Assembly (NCBI GenBank): GCA_963711095.1
Contig: CAVQCX010000013.1
Span: 62,001-126,000, forward strand
DNA from: CAVQCX01 sp963711095
GTDB lineage: Bacteria > Pseudomonadota > Gammaproteobacteria > Chromatiales > Chromatiaceae
DNA: 64,000 nucleotides
Reading direction: 5' to 3'
Made by a program: the position numbers and the translations under genes. Positions 18,019 to 27,091 of this stretch are shown here, piece by piece (the stretch's first letter is position 1; each line of letters begins with the position of its first letter). The notes beneath the pieces are model-generated. The model made no database searches and was not told where the DNA came from. It worked only from the letters and a program-made list of their open reading frames with translations.

Positions 18019-18947
18019 GCGTCGGTTTCTGGCAGCCGGAAGCCGTGCTTGAGCAGCACCTTGATGCTGCCCAGGTCATCGCCCACGCCCTGGATGCGCT
18101 CGTGATAGCTATCCAGCGTGCCGGCCAGGCGCTTCTCCACCTGCTCGAAGATGCGCTGGGACTGCTCCATCTGCTTGACCAGCACCTGCAGGGAGCGGAT
18201 CAAGCCGGTGAACTCATAGAGCACGCTGTCGGTCTGCACCTGGAAGCGCGGCACCAGGTAGCTGGTAGTGACTTGCTCGATGCCGCTCACCAGGTTGGTC
18301 TGCACATCCGTGAGCTTCATGTAGAAGTAGCCGAAATACACATAGCAGACAATCGCCGTAATGGTCGTCGACAGCGCCGTGGACATGCCGTGTACGACCA
18401 TGCCCATGCCGCTCACGGCGCCGGATGACTCCAGCAGGTCGGAGGCGCCCAGCAGCGCGATGGACAGCGACACGATGGTGCCGAACACGCCGCTCAGGAT
18501 CAGAATGTTGTTGATGAACTTGGGAAAGCTGTTGCGCGTGCTCTCGGAGGCGACCAGCGTGGCGGCCAGGGCACTCTGATTGATCGGGGTGTTCGACCGG
18601 TGCAGGCGCTCCATGGTCCGGAAGCGCCGCGCGATCAGCGAATGCTCCGAAACGCCGTTCAGGGGATCGTCCGGCTGCTTGTCCAGATTACCCACGAAGC
18701 GCACCACCGCCGCTTCCTGGCGGCTGTAGATCAGAAAGGTGGCAATCATCTTGAGCAGCCCGACCAGGAACAGCACGGCGATGGCGCCGTTGATCAGGTA
18801 GCCGGTGGCGGTGAGCTGATTGCGAAAGTAGACATCAATGATGAAGTCCATCTTCCACACCACCAGGCCGGCACCGAGCAGCGCCAGCAGGATCATCCGT
18901 AACAGAATGTTGAGACTGAAACGGCGGCGAAGGAAGATGCTATTCAA
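18015..18947 (-). CDS. MotA/TolQ/ExbB-family proton channel protein
   Basis: I choose the TTG at 18947 (LNSIFLRRRFSLN): AGGAG lies six bases upstream, and it leaves room for a promoter before the divergent kinase gene; an ATG at 18992 in the same frame would leave only 22 bp. The 310-residue product has two helices near the N-terminus, a cytoplasmic region, then a helix pair (ILILSGVFGTIVSLSIALL and MSTALSTTITAIVCYVYFGY) like the conserved MotA/TolQ/ExbB channel helices, and a cytoplasmic helical C-terminus. It should form the stator pentamer around the downstream single-pass partner. Confidence 0.8.
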   Translation of the reverse strand: MNSIFLRRRFSLNILLRMILLALLGAGLVVWKMDFIIDVYFRNQLTATGYLINGAIAVLFLVGLLKMIATFLIYSRQEAAVVRFVGNLDKQPDDPLNGVSEHSLIARRFRTMERLHRSNTPINQSALAATLVASESTRNSFPKFINNILILSGVFGTIVSLSIALLGASDLLESSGAVSGMGMVVHGMSTALSTTITAIVCYVYFGYFYMKLTDVQTNLVSGIEQVTTSYLVPRFQVQTDSVLYEFTGLIRSLQVLVKQMEQSQRIFEQVEKRLAGTLDSYHERIQGVGDDLGSIKVLLKHGFRLPETDA

Positions 18948-19014
18948 GACCTGCTCCTGGGCCGGCACGCAAAATTTCCCAAAGCGTAACACAAGAGCCG
19001 TTTTTCAGAAGACC

Positions 19015-20286
19015 ATGCCGAGCTTCGCAACACGGGCCCGCCGGCGCCACCGCGCAAACCTGTTGGAGATCTTCCGCGCCGCACTCGCCAGGGTCGACGG
19101 ACGCCGGGCCGTCAGCCGGCACCTGCGCGCGCTGCCACCGCCCCCTGCCCTGTCTCTGGTGGCCATCGGCAAGGCCGCCGGCTCCATGGCCCTGGGTGCC
19201 ATGGACGCCTGGGGAACGGCCGTGGTCGACGGGCTGGTGGTCAGCAAGCCCGGGCACCTGGATGGGCCCGCCCTGCGCGCCCGGGGGCTGGAGTGTCTGG
19301 AGGGCGGACACCCGCTGCCGGACCCGGGCAGCCTGGGCGCCGGCCGCCGGCTGCTGGAATGGCTCGGGGGCCTGCCGCCGAGCCGGGAGCTGCTGTTCCT
19401 GATCTCCGGCGGGGCCTCCAGCCTGCTGGAGGTACCCGCGGGCGGCCTCGGCCTCGCCGAGCTGCAGCAGGCCACCCGCTGGCTGCTCGCCAGCGGGCTG
19501 GACATCGCCCAGGTAAACCGGGTGCGCAAGGCCCTGTCGCGCGTCAAGGCCGGAGGATTGCTTCCCCACCTGGGCCGGCATCCGGCCCGCGCCTTGCTGA
19601 TCTCCGATGTCCCCGGCGATGACCCGGCGGTGATCGGATCCGGGCTGCTGGTGCCGGACCCAGGGCTTGGCGAGGTCGCCGCACTGGACCTCCCCCCCTG
19701 GCTCACTGCGCCCGTTGCAGCCGGCCTGAGCGAGCGGGCCGCTGCGCCTGCCTGTGCGGCGCCACCCCTGAAGATCCTGGCCCGCCTGGACGATGCTATG
19801 GCCGCGGCCGCGGAGCGCGCCCGCGAGCTCGGCTACGCCGTCCGCGCCCACCGGGAGCTGCTCGACGGCGATGCGGCGGAAGCCGGCGCCGCGCTGGTCC
19901 GGACCCTGACCACGCAGGGCCCGGCCCTGCATGTCTGGGGCGGGGAGACCACCGTGCGGCTTCCCTCGCACCCCGGCCGCGGAGGACGCAGCCAGCACCT
20001 TGCCCTGGCCGCCGCCCTTGCCATGCGGGGGCGCGAGGACCTGCTGCTGCTGGCGGCGGGAACCGACGGAAGCGACGGCCCCACCGAGGACGCCGGCGCC
20101 CTGGTCGACGGCTGCACGCTGGGGCAAGCGGCCACCGATGGCCTCGACGGCGCCGATTACCTGGCCCGCGCCGACTCCGGGGCCCTGCTGGAGGCCGCCG
20201 GCGCCCTGATCCATACCGGTCCGACCGGGACCAACGTCATGGACCTGGTGCTCGGGCTGCGCTGGACGGAAGACGGGGCGGGCTGA
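19015..20286 (+). CDS. Glycerate 2-kinase (DUF4147 + MOFRL)
   Basis: A 423-residue enzyme of the GckA/TtuD type, which phosphorylates D-glycerate to 2-phosphoglycerate using ATP. The N-terminal DUF4147 domain shows LSLVAIGKAAGSMALGAMD, VSKPGHLDG, EGGHPLPDPGSL and the phosphate loop LLFLISGGASSLLEVP. The C-terminal MOFRL part has RGGRSQHLALAAAL (with the preceding Gly-Gly) and AAGTDGSDGPTEDAGALVDG. The ATG at 19015 is the first plausible start. It links glycerate or tartronate metabolism to glycolysis and is found in photorespiratory or glyoxylate-handling contexts; its neighbours do not refine this. Confidence 0.9.
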   Translation: MPSFATRARRRHRANLLEIFRAALARVDGRRAVSRHLRALPPPPALSLVAIGKAAGSMALGAMDAWGTAVVDGLVVSKPGHLDGPALRARGLECLEGGHPLPDPGSLGAGRRLLEWLGGLPPSRELLFLISGGASSLLEVPAGGLGLAELQQATRWLLASGLDIAQVNRVRKALSRVKAGGLLPHLGRHPARALLISDVPGDDPAVIGSGLLVPDPGLGEVAALDLPPWLTAPVAAGLSERAAAPACAAPPLKILARLDDAMAAAAERARELGYAVRAHRELLDGDAAEAGAALVRTLTTQGPALHVWGGETTVRLPSHPGRGGRSQHLALAAALAMRGREDLLLLAAGTDGSDGPTEDAGALVDGCTLGQAATDGLDGADYLARADSGALLEAAGALIHTGPTGTNVMDLVLGLRWTEDGAG

Positions 20287-20331
20287 CCGCCTGCTCGCCC
20301 CCGTCGGGTCCGATCTGAAACAATAGCCGGC

Positions 20332-21201
20332 ATGATCGAGAGTTTGTTCGCCCGCGCCCTGGCGTGCCTGCGCACCGAGGACCCCCAGCTCAAGGCCGAG
20401 CTAACCGGGCAGCTGGCCCGCGACTGGGCGGCCAGAAGGCTGGACCTCGAGCCCGCGGCGGGGCTGCCGGAGCTGACCGAGCCGGGCCGCCCCCGACGAC
20501 CGCAGCTGGTGGCGCCGGGTCGGCTCGCCAAGCGCAGCATGGGCAGCGCCCTCGGGCGCGCCGCTCTGGTGCACGCGGTCGCCCACATCGAGCTCAACGC
20601 GATCGATCTCGCCCTGGACGCGGTCTATCGATTCCGCGGCCTCCCGCGGGCCTTCTATGGGGACTGGATCGGCGTGGCCGTCGAGGAGGCGCGCCACTTC
20701 GCCATGCTGCGCGAGCGGCTGCGTCAGCTCGGCTGCGAATACGGGGATTTCCCGGCCCACGACGGACTCTGGTCCCTGGCCCTGCAGACCGCCGCTGACC
20801 CACTGCTGCGCATGGCCCTGGTGCCGCGGGTGATGGAGGCGCGCGGACTGGATGTCGCTCCGGGGATGATCGAGCGCTTGCGAGCGGCCGGCGACACCGA
20901 GACGGCGTCCGCCTTGGAGGTCATCCTGCAAGACGAGATCGGCCACGTGCGGGCGGGAACACGCTGGCTCCGGCATCTCTGCGCTGAGCGTGGGCTCGAT
21001 CCCGAGGCGACCTACTTCGAGCTGCTCGAGCGCCACCTCGGCGCCGCTGTGCGCTACCCGCTGCACCTGGAGGCGCGTCGCCAGGCAGGCTTCAGCGAGT
21101 CCGAGCTGCGGCGCCTGGAGGAACTGTGCGAGCGCCGAGGGCGCGGCTCAATCTCAGAGAGACAGGCATCGACCGACTCCCCGGCCCCTATCCGGCGTTG
21201 A
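20332..21201 (+). CDS. DUF455 ferritin-like protein
   Basis: A 289-residue protein of the DUF455 ferritin-like family. The helical core shows the metal-ligand pattern of the superfamily: HAVAHIELNAIDLALD (E in AHIE), VEEARHFAMLRERLRQLGCE (E and H), PRVMEARGLD, and LQDEIGHVRAGTRW. Ferritin-like folds carry a di-iron or di-manganese site; the family's own reaction is not established. Its 3' end overlaps the convergent yqcC gene by 14 bp. Confidence 0.87.
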   Translation: MIESLFARALACLRTEDPQLKAELTGQLARDWAARRLDLEPAAGLPELTEPGRPRRPQLVAPGRLAKRSMGSALGRAALVHAVAHIELNAIDLALDAVYRFRGLPRAFYGDWIGVAVEEARHFAMLRERLRQLGCEYGDFPAHDGLWSLALQTAADPLLRMALVPRVMEARGLDVAPGMIERLRAAGDTETASALEVILQDEIGHVRAGTRWLRHLCAERGLDPEATYFELLERHLGAAVRYPLHLEARRQAGFSESELRRLEELCERRGRGSISERQASTDSPAPIRR

Positions 21202-21517
21202 TCAGCTCATCGAGCTCGCCGATCAGCCCTTCGAGTCGATCGGTGTCGAGCGCAAATCTACGAAAGCTCTCCTCGGCCAGGGGCCGGATCGCACTCTTTT
21301 CGGGCAGCGACAGTCCAGCCTCCAGAATGGCGCGGGTGCGGGGGATAAAGACCCATTCCATCCACTGGTGCAGCTCCAGGGTGTCGAAACAGAACGGAAA
21401 ATTGCTCTCAAACGCCTGCGGCGGAGGCGGGCATGCCTCCCAGAGCCCAAGGCGCCGCATCTCGCGCTCGATAGCCGAGAGAATGCGCTCGCAACGCTGC
21501 TGCTTGTGGTCCGCCAT
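21188..21517 (-). CDS. YqcC family protein (DUF446)
   Basis: A 109-residue protein with the YqcC hallmarks: IEREMRRLGLWE near the N-terminus, then FPFCFDTLELHQWMEWVFIP and RRFALDTDRLEGLIGELDEL. Gammaproteobacterial YqcC proteins are small helical cytoplasmic proteins, often next to truC/tRNA genes in enterics; the function is unknown. It converges on the DUF455 gene with a short 3' overlap. Confidence 0.88.
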   Translation of the reverse strand: MADHKQQRCERILSAIEREMRRLGLWEACPPPPQAFESNFPFCFDTLELHQWMEWVFIPRTRAILEAGLSLPEKSAIRPLAEESFRRFALDTDRLEGLIGELDELINAG

Positions 21518-21570
21518 CGATCACCCCAGCTATGCCCTGCCCGTGCACTATCGCGGAAAAGGCGTGCGCC

Positions 21571-21594
21571 CGCCAGCCGCAACAGCGGCTGGCG
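21571..21594 (-). terminator. Hairpin downstream of lpxH
   Basis: Perfect 10-bp stem CGCCAGCCGC / GCGGCTGGCG with a 4-base AACA loop, 11 bp after the lpxH stop on the minus strand; a short T-run (CCTTTT) follows 9 bases later on that strand. It likely ends the ppiA-ppiB-lpxH transcript. Confidence 0.6.
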
Positions 21595-21604
21595 CGGCCC
21601 GGTG

Positions 21605-22354
21605 CTACGGCTGCGGGCGGAGCACCACCGTCGTGAATCCGGAAGGACCGACGCGCAGATAGGGGCCGTGCTCCGCGCCCCAGTCCCCGAGCACGATGCG
21701 CTCGGCCGCGGCTCCATCCAGGTCGAAGCGATGGACGCCCGGGCGGTGAGTGTGGCCGTGGATCAGGCGCCGGACCCGGTGTCTGCCCATGTAGTCCATC
21801 ACCGTCGCCGGGCTGACGTCCATGATGTCGGCGGCCTTCAGCGAGGTCGCCTCGCCGCTACGCCGTCGGTAGTCAGCGGCGAGGCGCCGCCGGGTCTGTA
21901 GGGGCCTGAGCAGAAACAGCGCTTGGACCAGGGGGTTACGCAGACGCCGACGCACGCGCTGGTAGTCCAGATCGTCCGTGCACAGCAGGTCGCCGTGCAT
22001 CAGCAGGGTGGGCTGCCCGTACAGATCCAGACGCGCCGGGTCCGGCAGGATGCGGCAACCGGTGGCCCGCTCGAAGCGGCGCCCAAGCAGAAAATCCCGG
22101 TTGCCGCGCTGCAGGAAGACAACCGTTCCACCATTGGTGAGCGCACGCAGCGCCGCGATCACCTCCCCCGCCGGGGGCTCGCGATCGTCATCACCGATCC
22201 AGGCGTCGAACAGGTCGCCGAGGATGTAGAGGGCCTCGGCCCGGGCCGCCCGGAGCTCCAGAAACCCCAGGAACAGCTCGGTCGTCGGCGCGCGACCGGC
22301 GGCCAGATGCAGATCGGAGACGAACAGCGATTCGGCCAACGGCCGGGCGGTCAC
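21605..22354 (-). CDS. lpxH: UDP-2,3-diacylglucosamine diphosphatase
   Basis: The GTG at 22354 is the start: it overlaps the ppiB stop as GTGA, and the frame above it is not coding. The 249-residue product is a calcineurin-like phosphoesterase with FVSDLHL (metal site), LGDLFDAWIGDD, QRGNRDFLLG, HGDLLCTDD and GHTHRPGVH motifs, matching LpxH. It hydrolyses UDP-2,3-diacylglucosamine to lipid X and UMP on the inner face of the membrane, the fourth step of lipid A synthesis. It is last in the ppiA-ppiB-lpxH operon, the usual arrangement near cysS in gammaproteobacteria. Confidence 0.95.
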   Translation of the reverse strand: MTARPLAESLFVSDLHLAAGRAPTTELFLGFLELRAARAEALYILGDLFDAWIGDDDREPPAGEVIAALRALTNGGTVVFLQRGNRDFLLGRRFERATGCRILPDPARLDLYGQPTLLMHGDLLCTDDLDYQRVRRRLRNPLVQALFLLRPLQTRRRLAADYRRRSGEATSLKAADIMDVSPATVMDYMGRHRVRRLIHGHTHRPGVHRFDLDGAAAERIVLGDWGAEHGPYLRVGPSGFTTVVLRPQP

Positions 22355-22839
22355 TCGTCGATCAGCGCCTGCTCGATCACCACGTCGTGCACCGGGACGT
22401 CCTGGTGGCCATGCTGGGTGCTGGTATGCACGGCCTTGATCCGCTCGATCACGTCCATGCCCTTGACCACGCTGCCGAACACGCAATAGCCCCAGCCGTC
22501 CTGTCCCGGGTAGTCGAGGAAGCCGTTGTCCGAGACGTTGATAAAGAATTGGGCAGTCGCCGAATGGGGCTGCATGGTGCGCGCCATGGCGACGGTCCCC
22601 TTCAGGTTCTTGAGCCCATTCTTGGCCTCATTCTCCACCGGCGAGCGGGTCTGCTTGGGGATCATGCCCGGGCGGAATCCCCCACCTTGGATCATGAAAC
22701 CGTCGATCACGCGGTGGAACAGGGTCCCGTCGTAGAACCCTTCCCGTACGTATTGCAGAAAGTTCTCCACCGTCTTGGGCGTGCGCTCGACGTCGAGCTC
22801 AAGGACGATATCGCCGTAGGCCGTCTTCAGGGTAACCAT
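22351..22839 (-). CDS. ppiB: Cytoplasmic peptidyl-prolyl cis-trans isomerase B
   Basis: A 162-residue cyclophilin without a signal peptide. Active-site motifs are present: FHRVIDGFMIQGGGF (catalytic Arg, Phe, Met, Gln), GTVAMARTMQPHSATAQFFIN and GWGYCVFGSVVKGMDVIERI. It speeds proline isomerisation during folding in the cytoplasm. It starts 1 bp after the ppiA stop and overlaps lpxH by GTGA, so the three are one operon. Confidence 0.95.
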   Translation of the reverse strand: MVTLKTAYGDIVLELDVERTPKTVENFLQYVREGFYDGTLFHRVIDGFMIQGGGFRPGMIPKQTRSPVENEAKNGLKNLKGTVAMARTMQPHSATAQFFINVSDNGFLDYPGQDGWGYCVFGSVVKGMDVIERIKAVHTSTQHGHQDVPVHDVVIEQALIDE

Positions 22840-23436
22840 CTATTGCGCCTTTTTCTCGGTTGGAATCCGTGTAACGTGCTGGATGACCACCGTCTCGCGC
22901 GGCACGTCGCGCAGCCCAGCGCTGCGCGTCTCCGTGGGCTGGGAGGCGATGCGCTCGACTACGTCCATGCCATCGGTAACCCGACCGAACACCGCGTAGC
23001 CCCAACCGCGCAGAGACTTTTCGGTATGGTCCAGGGCTGGATTGTCCACTTGGTTGATGAAAAATTGGGCAGTGGCGGAATCGGGGTCCGTGGTCCGCGC
23101 CATGGCGATCGTCCCCCGCAGATTCTTCAGGCCGTTGTCGGCCTCGTTGGGGATCGGATCGCCGGTGGGCTTGCGCTGGTAGCCGGTATCGAAGCCGCCG
23201 CCCTGGATCATGAAGCCCCCGATCACGCGATGGAACACGGTACCGTCGTAGAAGCCCTGGTCGACATAGTGCAGGAAGTTCGCGACGGTTTTAGGTGCCT
23301 TGTCCGGGTACAGCTCCAGGCGGATATCGCCCAGGCTGGTCTGCATCAGCACCCCCACGCCTGCGGCAAAGGCCGGCGTCAGCACCGCAAGACCCAGCAT
23401 CCCCCCCAGCAACCAGCGTAGCAACAAAGCCTTCAT
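22840..23436 (-). CDS. ppiA: Periplasmic peptidyl-prolyl cis-trans isomerase
   Basis: A 198-residue cyclophilin with an N-terminal signal peptide (LLLRWLLGGMLGLAVLTPAFA, cleavage after AFA). The fold motifs are intact: FHRVIGGFMIQGGGFDTG, GTIAMARTTDPDSATAQFFIN and GWGYAVFGRVTDGMDVVERI. It assists folding of exported proteins. It is first in the ppiA-ppiB-lpxH operon and diverges from cysS. Confidence 0.93.
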   Translation of the reverse strand: MKALLLRWLLGGMLGLAVLTPAFAAGVGVLMQTSLGDIRLELYPDKAPKTVANFLHYVDQGFYDGTVFHRVIGGFMIQGGGFDTGYQRKPTGDPIPNEADNGLKNLRGTIAMARTTDPDSATAQFFINQVDNPALDHTEKSLRGWGYAVFGRVTDGMDVVERIASQPTETRSAGLRDVPRETVVIQHVTRIPTEKKAQ

Positions 23437-23778
23437 CGGTACCCGACCCCCCGGCTCGTGGACAGACGGCTATTATACGGGCCCTTGCCGGGGCTGCAAA
23501 AAGACAAGACTCCGGCGGTTTTGTGGTGGCCTTTCCTTTCGTTTACCATGCGAGCCGCACCCCGAGGCGCCCTGCGCCCCGCGCCCCCCGCGGGGTGTCG
23601 CAGGCGTCCGGGGGGGTCCGGCGCCTTCTCCTTCAGGGAACGGGCCGGACCCAGGGGGCCCAACGGATTCAACGGGTTGTACCCATTGCCCGGCTCCCGC
23701 CGGGCCCGAGCGCCCCTCGGCAAACCGGTTTGCAACACCCTCTGAGCCCGGCGAGGGCTCAGGGTAAGGCCTCGCCAG
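23437..23778. other. Divergent intergenic region between ppiA and cysS
   Basis: 342 bp that should hold promoters for both directions. It contains GC-rich inverted sequences (for example ggcgccctgcgccccgcgcc around 23570) but no leader or riboswitch I can name. Confidence 0.4.
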
Positions 23779-25212
23779 ATGCTCAAGCTCTACAACAGCC
23801 TCAGTAACCGTAAGGAAGAATTCCGCCCGATCGAGCCGGGCCGGGTGCGCATGTACGTCTGCGGCATGACCGTGTACGACTACTGCCACCTGGGCCACGC
23901 GCGGGTGATGGTGGTGTTCGACGTGGTCGCCCGCTACCTGCGCTCGCGGGGCTACCAGCTCACCTACATCCGCAACATCACCGACATCGACGACAAGATC
24001 ATCAAGCGCGCCAACGAGCGCGCTGAGCCCTTCACAGTGCTGACCGAGCGCTTCGTCGCCGAGATGCACCGGGATTCCGCCGCGCTGGGCATCCTGCCAC
24101 CCGACGCCGAGCCCAAGGCCAGCGAGCACATTCGCGAGATCCTGGCCATGATCGCGCGCCTGATCGAGGTCGGCCACGCCTACCGGGCCGACAACGGCGA
24201 CGTCTATTACGAGGTGCGCAGCTTCCCCGAGTACGGCCGGCTCTCGGGCAAGTCCATCGACGACCTGGAGTCCGGCGCCCGCGTCGAGCCCGGCGAGGCC
24301 AAGCGCGATCCCCTGGACTTCGCGCTCTGGAAGGCGGCCAAGCCGAACGAGCCAGCCTGGGACTCCCCCTGGGGCCGCGGCCGGCCGGGCTGGCACATCG
24401 AGTGCTCGGCCATGTCCACTGCGGCGCTCGGCAGTCACTTCGACATCCACGGCGGCGGGGCTGACCTGCAGTTTCCCCACCACGAGAATGAGATCGCCCA
24501 GTCCGAAGGGGCCACCGGCGAGCCCTTCGTCAACTACTGGATGCACAACGGCTTCGTGCGCGTGAACGAGGAGAAGATGTCCAAGTCCCTGGGCAACTTC
24601 TTCACCGTGCGTGAGATCCTGGCGCGCTACCGCCCCGAGGAGGTGCGCTACTTCATCCTCACCAGCCAGTACCGCAGCCCGCTCAACTACGACGAGGAGC
24701 ACCTGGAGAATGCCCGCGCAGCGCTCACCCGTCTGTACACCGCGCTGCGCGGCCTGCCCGAGGCCAAGCCCGCGGGCGCCGAGGCGTTCGCCGAGCGCTT
24801 TGAGGCCGCCATGGATGATGACTTCAACACCCCGGAGGCGCTCGCCGTGCTGTTCGAGCTGGTGCGCGAGGTCAACCGGGCACGGGCGGAGTCCGAGGCC
24901 CAGGCCGCCGGGCCCGGGGCAGAGCTGCGCCGGCTGGGGGGCATCCTCGGGCTGTTGCAGGGGGACGCCGACGAGTATTTGAAGGGCAAGGGCGCCGCGG
25001 TCGACGCGACCATCGAAACGCCTACCGTTGAGGCCGGCGCTTCTCAGAGACCGAGCCTGAGCGAAGACCAGCTCGAGGCGCTGATCCGGCATCGCGCCGA
25101 AGCTCGCCAAGCCAGAAACTGGGCCGAGTCCGACCGCATCCGCGACCAGCTCAAGGCAGCGGGCGTGATCCTCGAAGACGGCCCTGAAGGCACGACCTGG
25201 CGCCGCGCTTGA
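23779..25212 (+). CDS. cysS: Cysteinyl-tRNA synthetase
   Basis: A 477-residue class I synthetase that charges tRNA-Cys. The zinc-binding Cys in MYVCGMTVYD (C28), the HIGH-type motif CHLGHARV, the WHIECSAMST zinc site, GGGADLQFPHHENE and the KMSKS loop (EEKMSKSLGNFF) are all present; the anticodon-binding C-terminus ends with the usual RARNWAESDRIRDQLKAAG type sequence. Length is normal for the family. Confidence 0.97.
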   Translation: MLKLYNSLSNRKEEFRPIEPGRVRMYVCGMTVYDYCHLGHARVMVVFDVVARYLRSRGYQLTYIRNITDIDDKIIKRANERAEPFTVLTERFVAEMHRDSAALGILPPDAEPKASEHIREILAMIARLIEVGHAYRADNGDVYYEVRSFPEYGRLSGKSIDDLESGARVEPGEAKRDPLDFALWKAAKPNEPAWDSPWGRGRPGWHIECSAMSTAALGSHFDIHGGGADLQFPHHENEIAQSEGATGEPFVNYWMHNGFVRVNEEKMSKSLGNFFTVREILARYRPEEVRYFILTSQYRSPLNYDEEHLENARAALTRLYTALRGLPEAKPAGAEAFAERFEAAMDDDFNTPEALAVLFELVREVNRARAESEAQAAGPGAELRRLGGILGLLQGDADEYLKGKGAAVDATIETPTVEAGASQRPSLSEDQLEALIRHRAEARQARNWAESDRIRDQLKAAGVILEDGPEGTTWRRA

Positions 25213-25320
25213 CGCCGATCCCGCATTGACCCCGCGGCCGTCTCTGCCAGACTTGGCGAAGAGGCGGACTCACCGCCCCACTCATGTGCAGGGCGTTGGG
25301 CGACCCTGGGGAGGTCAAGA

Positions 25321-26400
25321 GTGAAGGATCTGGAGCAGTACCTCGACATCCTGGTGGAGCGCAAGGGCTCCGACCTGTTCTTCAGCGCCGGCGCCCCGGT
25401 GCACATCAAGATCGAGGGGGCCATGGAGCCCCTGGACCTCGAGCCCCTGAGCCCGGAGGACGTCAAGGCGCTCGCCTATTCGCTGATGTCCGAGACCCAG
25501 GCCGCCGCCTTTGCCGAGCGTCCGGAGATGAATCTGGCGCGCGGGCGGGCCGGGGCCGGGCGCTTTCGGGTCAACATCTACCGCCAGCGCGGGGCCGTGG
25601 CGATGGTGATCCGCTTCCTCACCGAGGCCATCCCCGAGCTCGCCAGCCTGGGACTGCCGCCGATCCTGCAGGACCTGGTCGTGGAGCGCCGCGGAATCAT
25701 CTTCGTGGTCGGGGCGACCGGCTCAGGCAAGTCCACCACCCTGGCCGCCATGGTCGACCACTACAACCGCAACCGCATCGGGCACGTGCTCGCGGTGGAG
25801 GACCCGATCGAGTACATCCACCAGTACAAGCAATCCATCGTCGACCAGCGCGAAGTGGGCTTCGACACCCACTGTTACGCCGACGCGCTGAAGAACGCCA
25901 TGCGCGAGGCGCCGAGCGTGGTACTGGTAGGGGAGATCCGCGACCGAGAGACCATGGAGCACGTGATCCAGTACTCCGAGACCGGCCATCTCTGTCTGAC
26001 CACCCTGCACGGCAACAACACCTACCAGGCCCTGGAGCGCGTCGCCACCTTCTTCCCAGCCGAGTCGCGGGAACAGCTCTTCATGGCGCTCTCGCTCAAC
26101 CTGCGGGCGATCCTCTCTCAGCGCCTGGTGATCGGTCTCGATGGCCGGCGGCTACCCGCCACCGAGCTGCTGCTGCCCACGCCCCTGGTGCGCGACCTGA
26201 TCCTCAAGGGCCGCATCGATGCCGTACGCGACGCGATGGCGCGTAACACCGAAGACGGCTCGCACACCTTCGACCAGTCGCTCTACCGGCTCCACCAGGA
26301 AGGCAAGATCAGCCAGCACGAGGCCTTGGCACACGCCGAGTCCCCGAGCAACCTCTCGGTCATGATCCGCACCCAAGCGGGAGCGAGGTCCATCCGCTGA
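25321..26400 (+). CDS. pilU: Type IV pilus retraction ATPase, PilU type
   Basis: The start is GTG at 25321, preceded by GGGGAGG at seven bases. The 359-residue protein has the PilT/PilU N-terminal PAS-like domain (GSDLFFSAGAPVHIKIEG), Walker A GATGSGKST (~138-146), Asp box VEDPIEYIHQYKQSIVDQRE, Walker B SVVLVGEIRDRETM and His box TGHLCLTTLHGNNTYQA. EDPIEYIHQYKQSIVDQREVG and the family-typical C-terminus with DGSHTFDQSLYRLHQEGKI favour PilU. It would power or assist pilus retraction at the inner membrane. No pil genes are adjacent. Confidence 0.92.
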   Translation: MKDLEQYLDILVERKGSDLFFSAGAPVHIKIEGAMEPLDLEPLSPEDVKALAYSLMSETQAAAFAERPEMNLARGRAGAGRFRVNIYRQRGAVAMVIRFLTEAIPELASLGLPPILQDLVVERRGIIFVVGATGSGKSTTLAAMVDHYNRNRIGHVLAVEDPIEYIHQYKQSIVDQREVGFDTHCYADALKNAMREAPSVVLVGEIRDRETMEHVIQYSETGHLCLTTLHGNNTYQALERVATFFPAESREQLFMALSLNLRAILSQRLVIGLDGRRLPATELLLPTPLVRDLILKGRIDAVRDAMARNTEDGSHTFDQSLYRLHQEGKISQHEALAHAESPSNLSVMIRTQAGARSIR

Positions 26401-26473
26401 GCTCCCCCTCGGTTGTGAAGACCTCGGGCGGCCCCTAGAATGCCGCCAGACCCCGGGGGAGCAGCGACCCGCA

Positions 26474-27091
26474 ATGAGCAGCGAATTCGACGAGCGCGCC
26501 GCGGAGCTGATCGAGGCCGGTCGCTTCCTGTTCTCCCGCGGCTGGGTCCCCGCCACCAGCGGCAACTTCTCTGCCCGCCTCGCCGACGGGCGCCTGGCGC
26601 TGACCGTCTCAGGCCGTCACAAAGGCCGGCTCACCCCGGCGGACATCCTGCTCGCCGACGCCGACGGCCGCTCCCTGGATGAGCGCCGCCCTTCCGCCGA
26701 GACCGCTCTGCACCTGCAGATCTACCGCCGCTTCCCCGAGGCGCGCGCGGTGTTGCACCCGCACTCGGTCAACGCCACCCTGCTGTCCCGACTGCAGCGC
26801 GACGAGCTGGTGCTCGAGGGGTACGAGCTGCTGAAGGCCTTTCCCGGCATCGACAGCCACCAGTGCCGGCTGCGGGTCCCCATCTTTCCCAACGATCAGG
26901 CGATCGCACGGCTCGCCGCGCGGGTGGACACATGGATGGACACCGACGGGGCGGCCCTGCACGGCTATCTGATCGCCGGCCACGGCTTCTACACCTGGGG
27001 GGCGAGCGTCGAGGACGCCGTGCGCCATGTGGAGGCTTTCGAGTTCCTGTTCGATTGTGAGATGCGTCTGCGCGGAGGCGAACTGCGATGA
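26474..27091 (+). CDS. mtnB: Methylthioribulose-1-phosphate dehydratase
   Basis: A 205-residue class II aldolase/adducin-family enzyme. The GNFSARL loop binds phosphate, E in SAETALHLQIYRR and the zinc-binding HPHS (~93-96) with the distal GHGFY histidine complete the site. It converts 5-methylthioribulose-1-phosphate to the diketo phosphate in methionine salvage. It overlaps mtnD by ATGA; mtnD and mtnC follow, so the local pathway runs MtnB, MtnC, MtnD. mtnA and mtnN/mtnP are not in the window. Confidence 0.94.
   Translation: MSSEFDERAAELIEAGRFLFSRGWVPATSGNFSARLADGRLALTVSGRHKGRLTPADILLADADGRSLDERRPSAETALHLQIYRRFPEARAVLHPHSVNATLLSRLQRDELVLEGYELLKAFPGIDSHQCRLRVPIFPNDQAIARLAARVDTWMDTDGAALHGYLIAGHGFYTWGASVEDAVRHVEAFEFLFDCEMRLRGGELR

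Noticed and set aside
23473..25110. Long open frame (about 545 codons) antisense to cysS
   Set aside because: It mirrors a well-conserved synthetase gene; composition is typical of a high-GC antisense shadow and no family pattern is seen.
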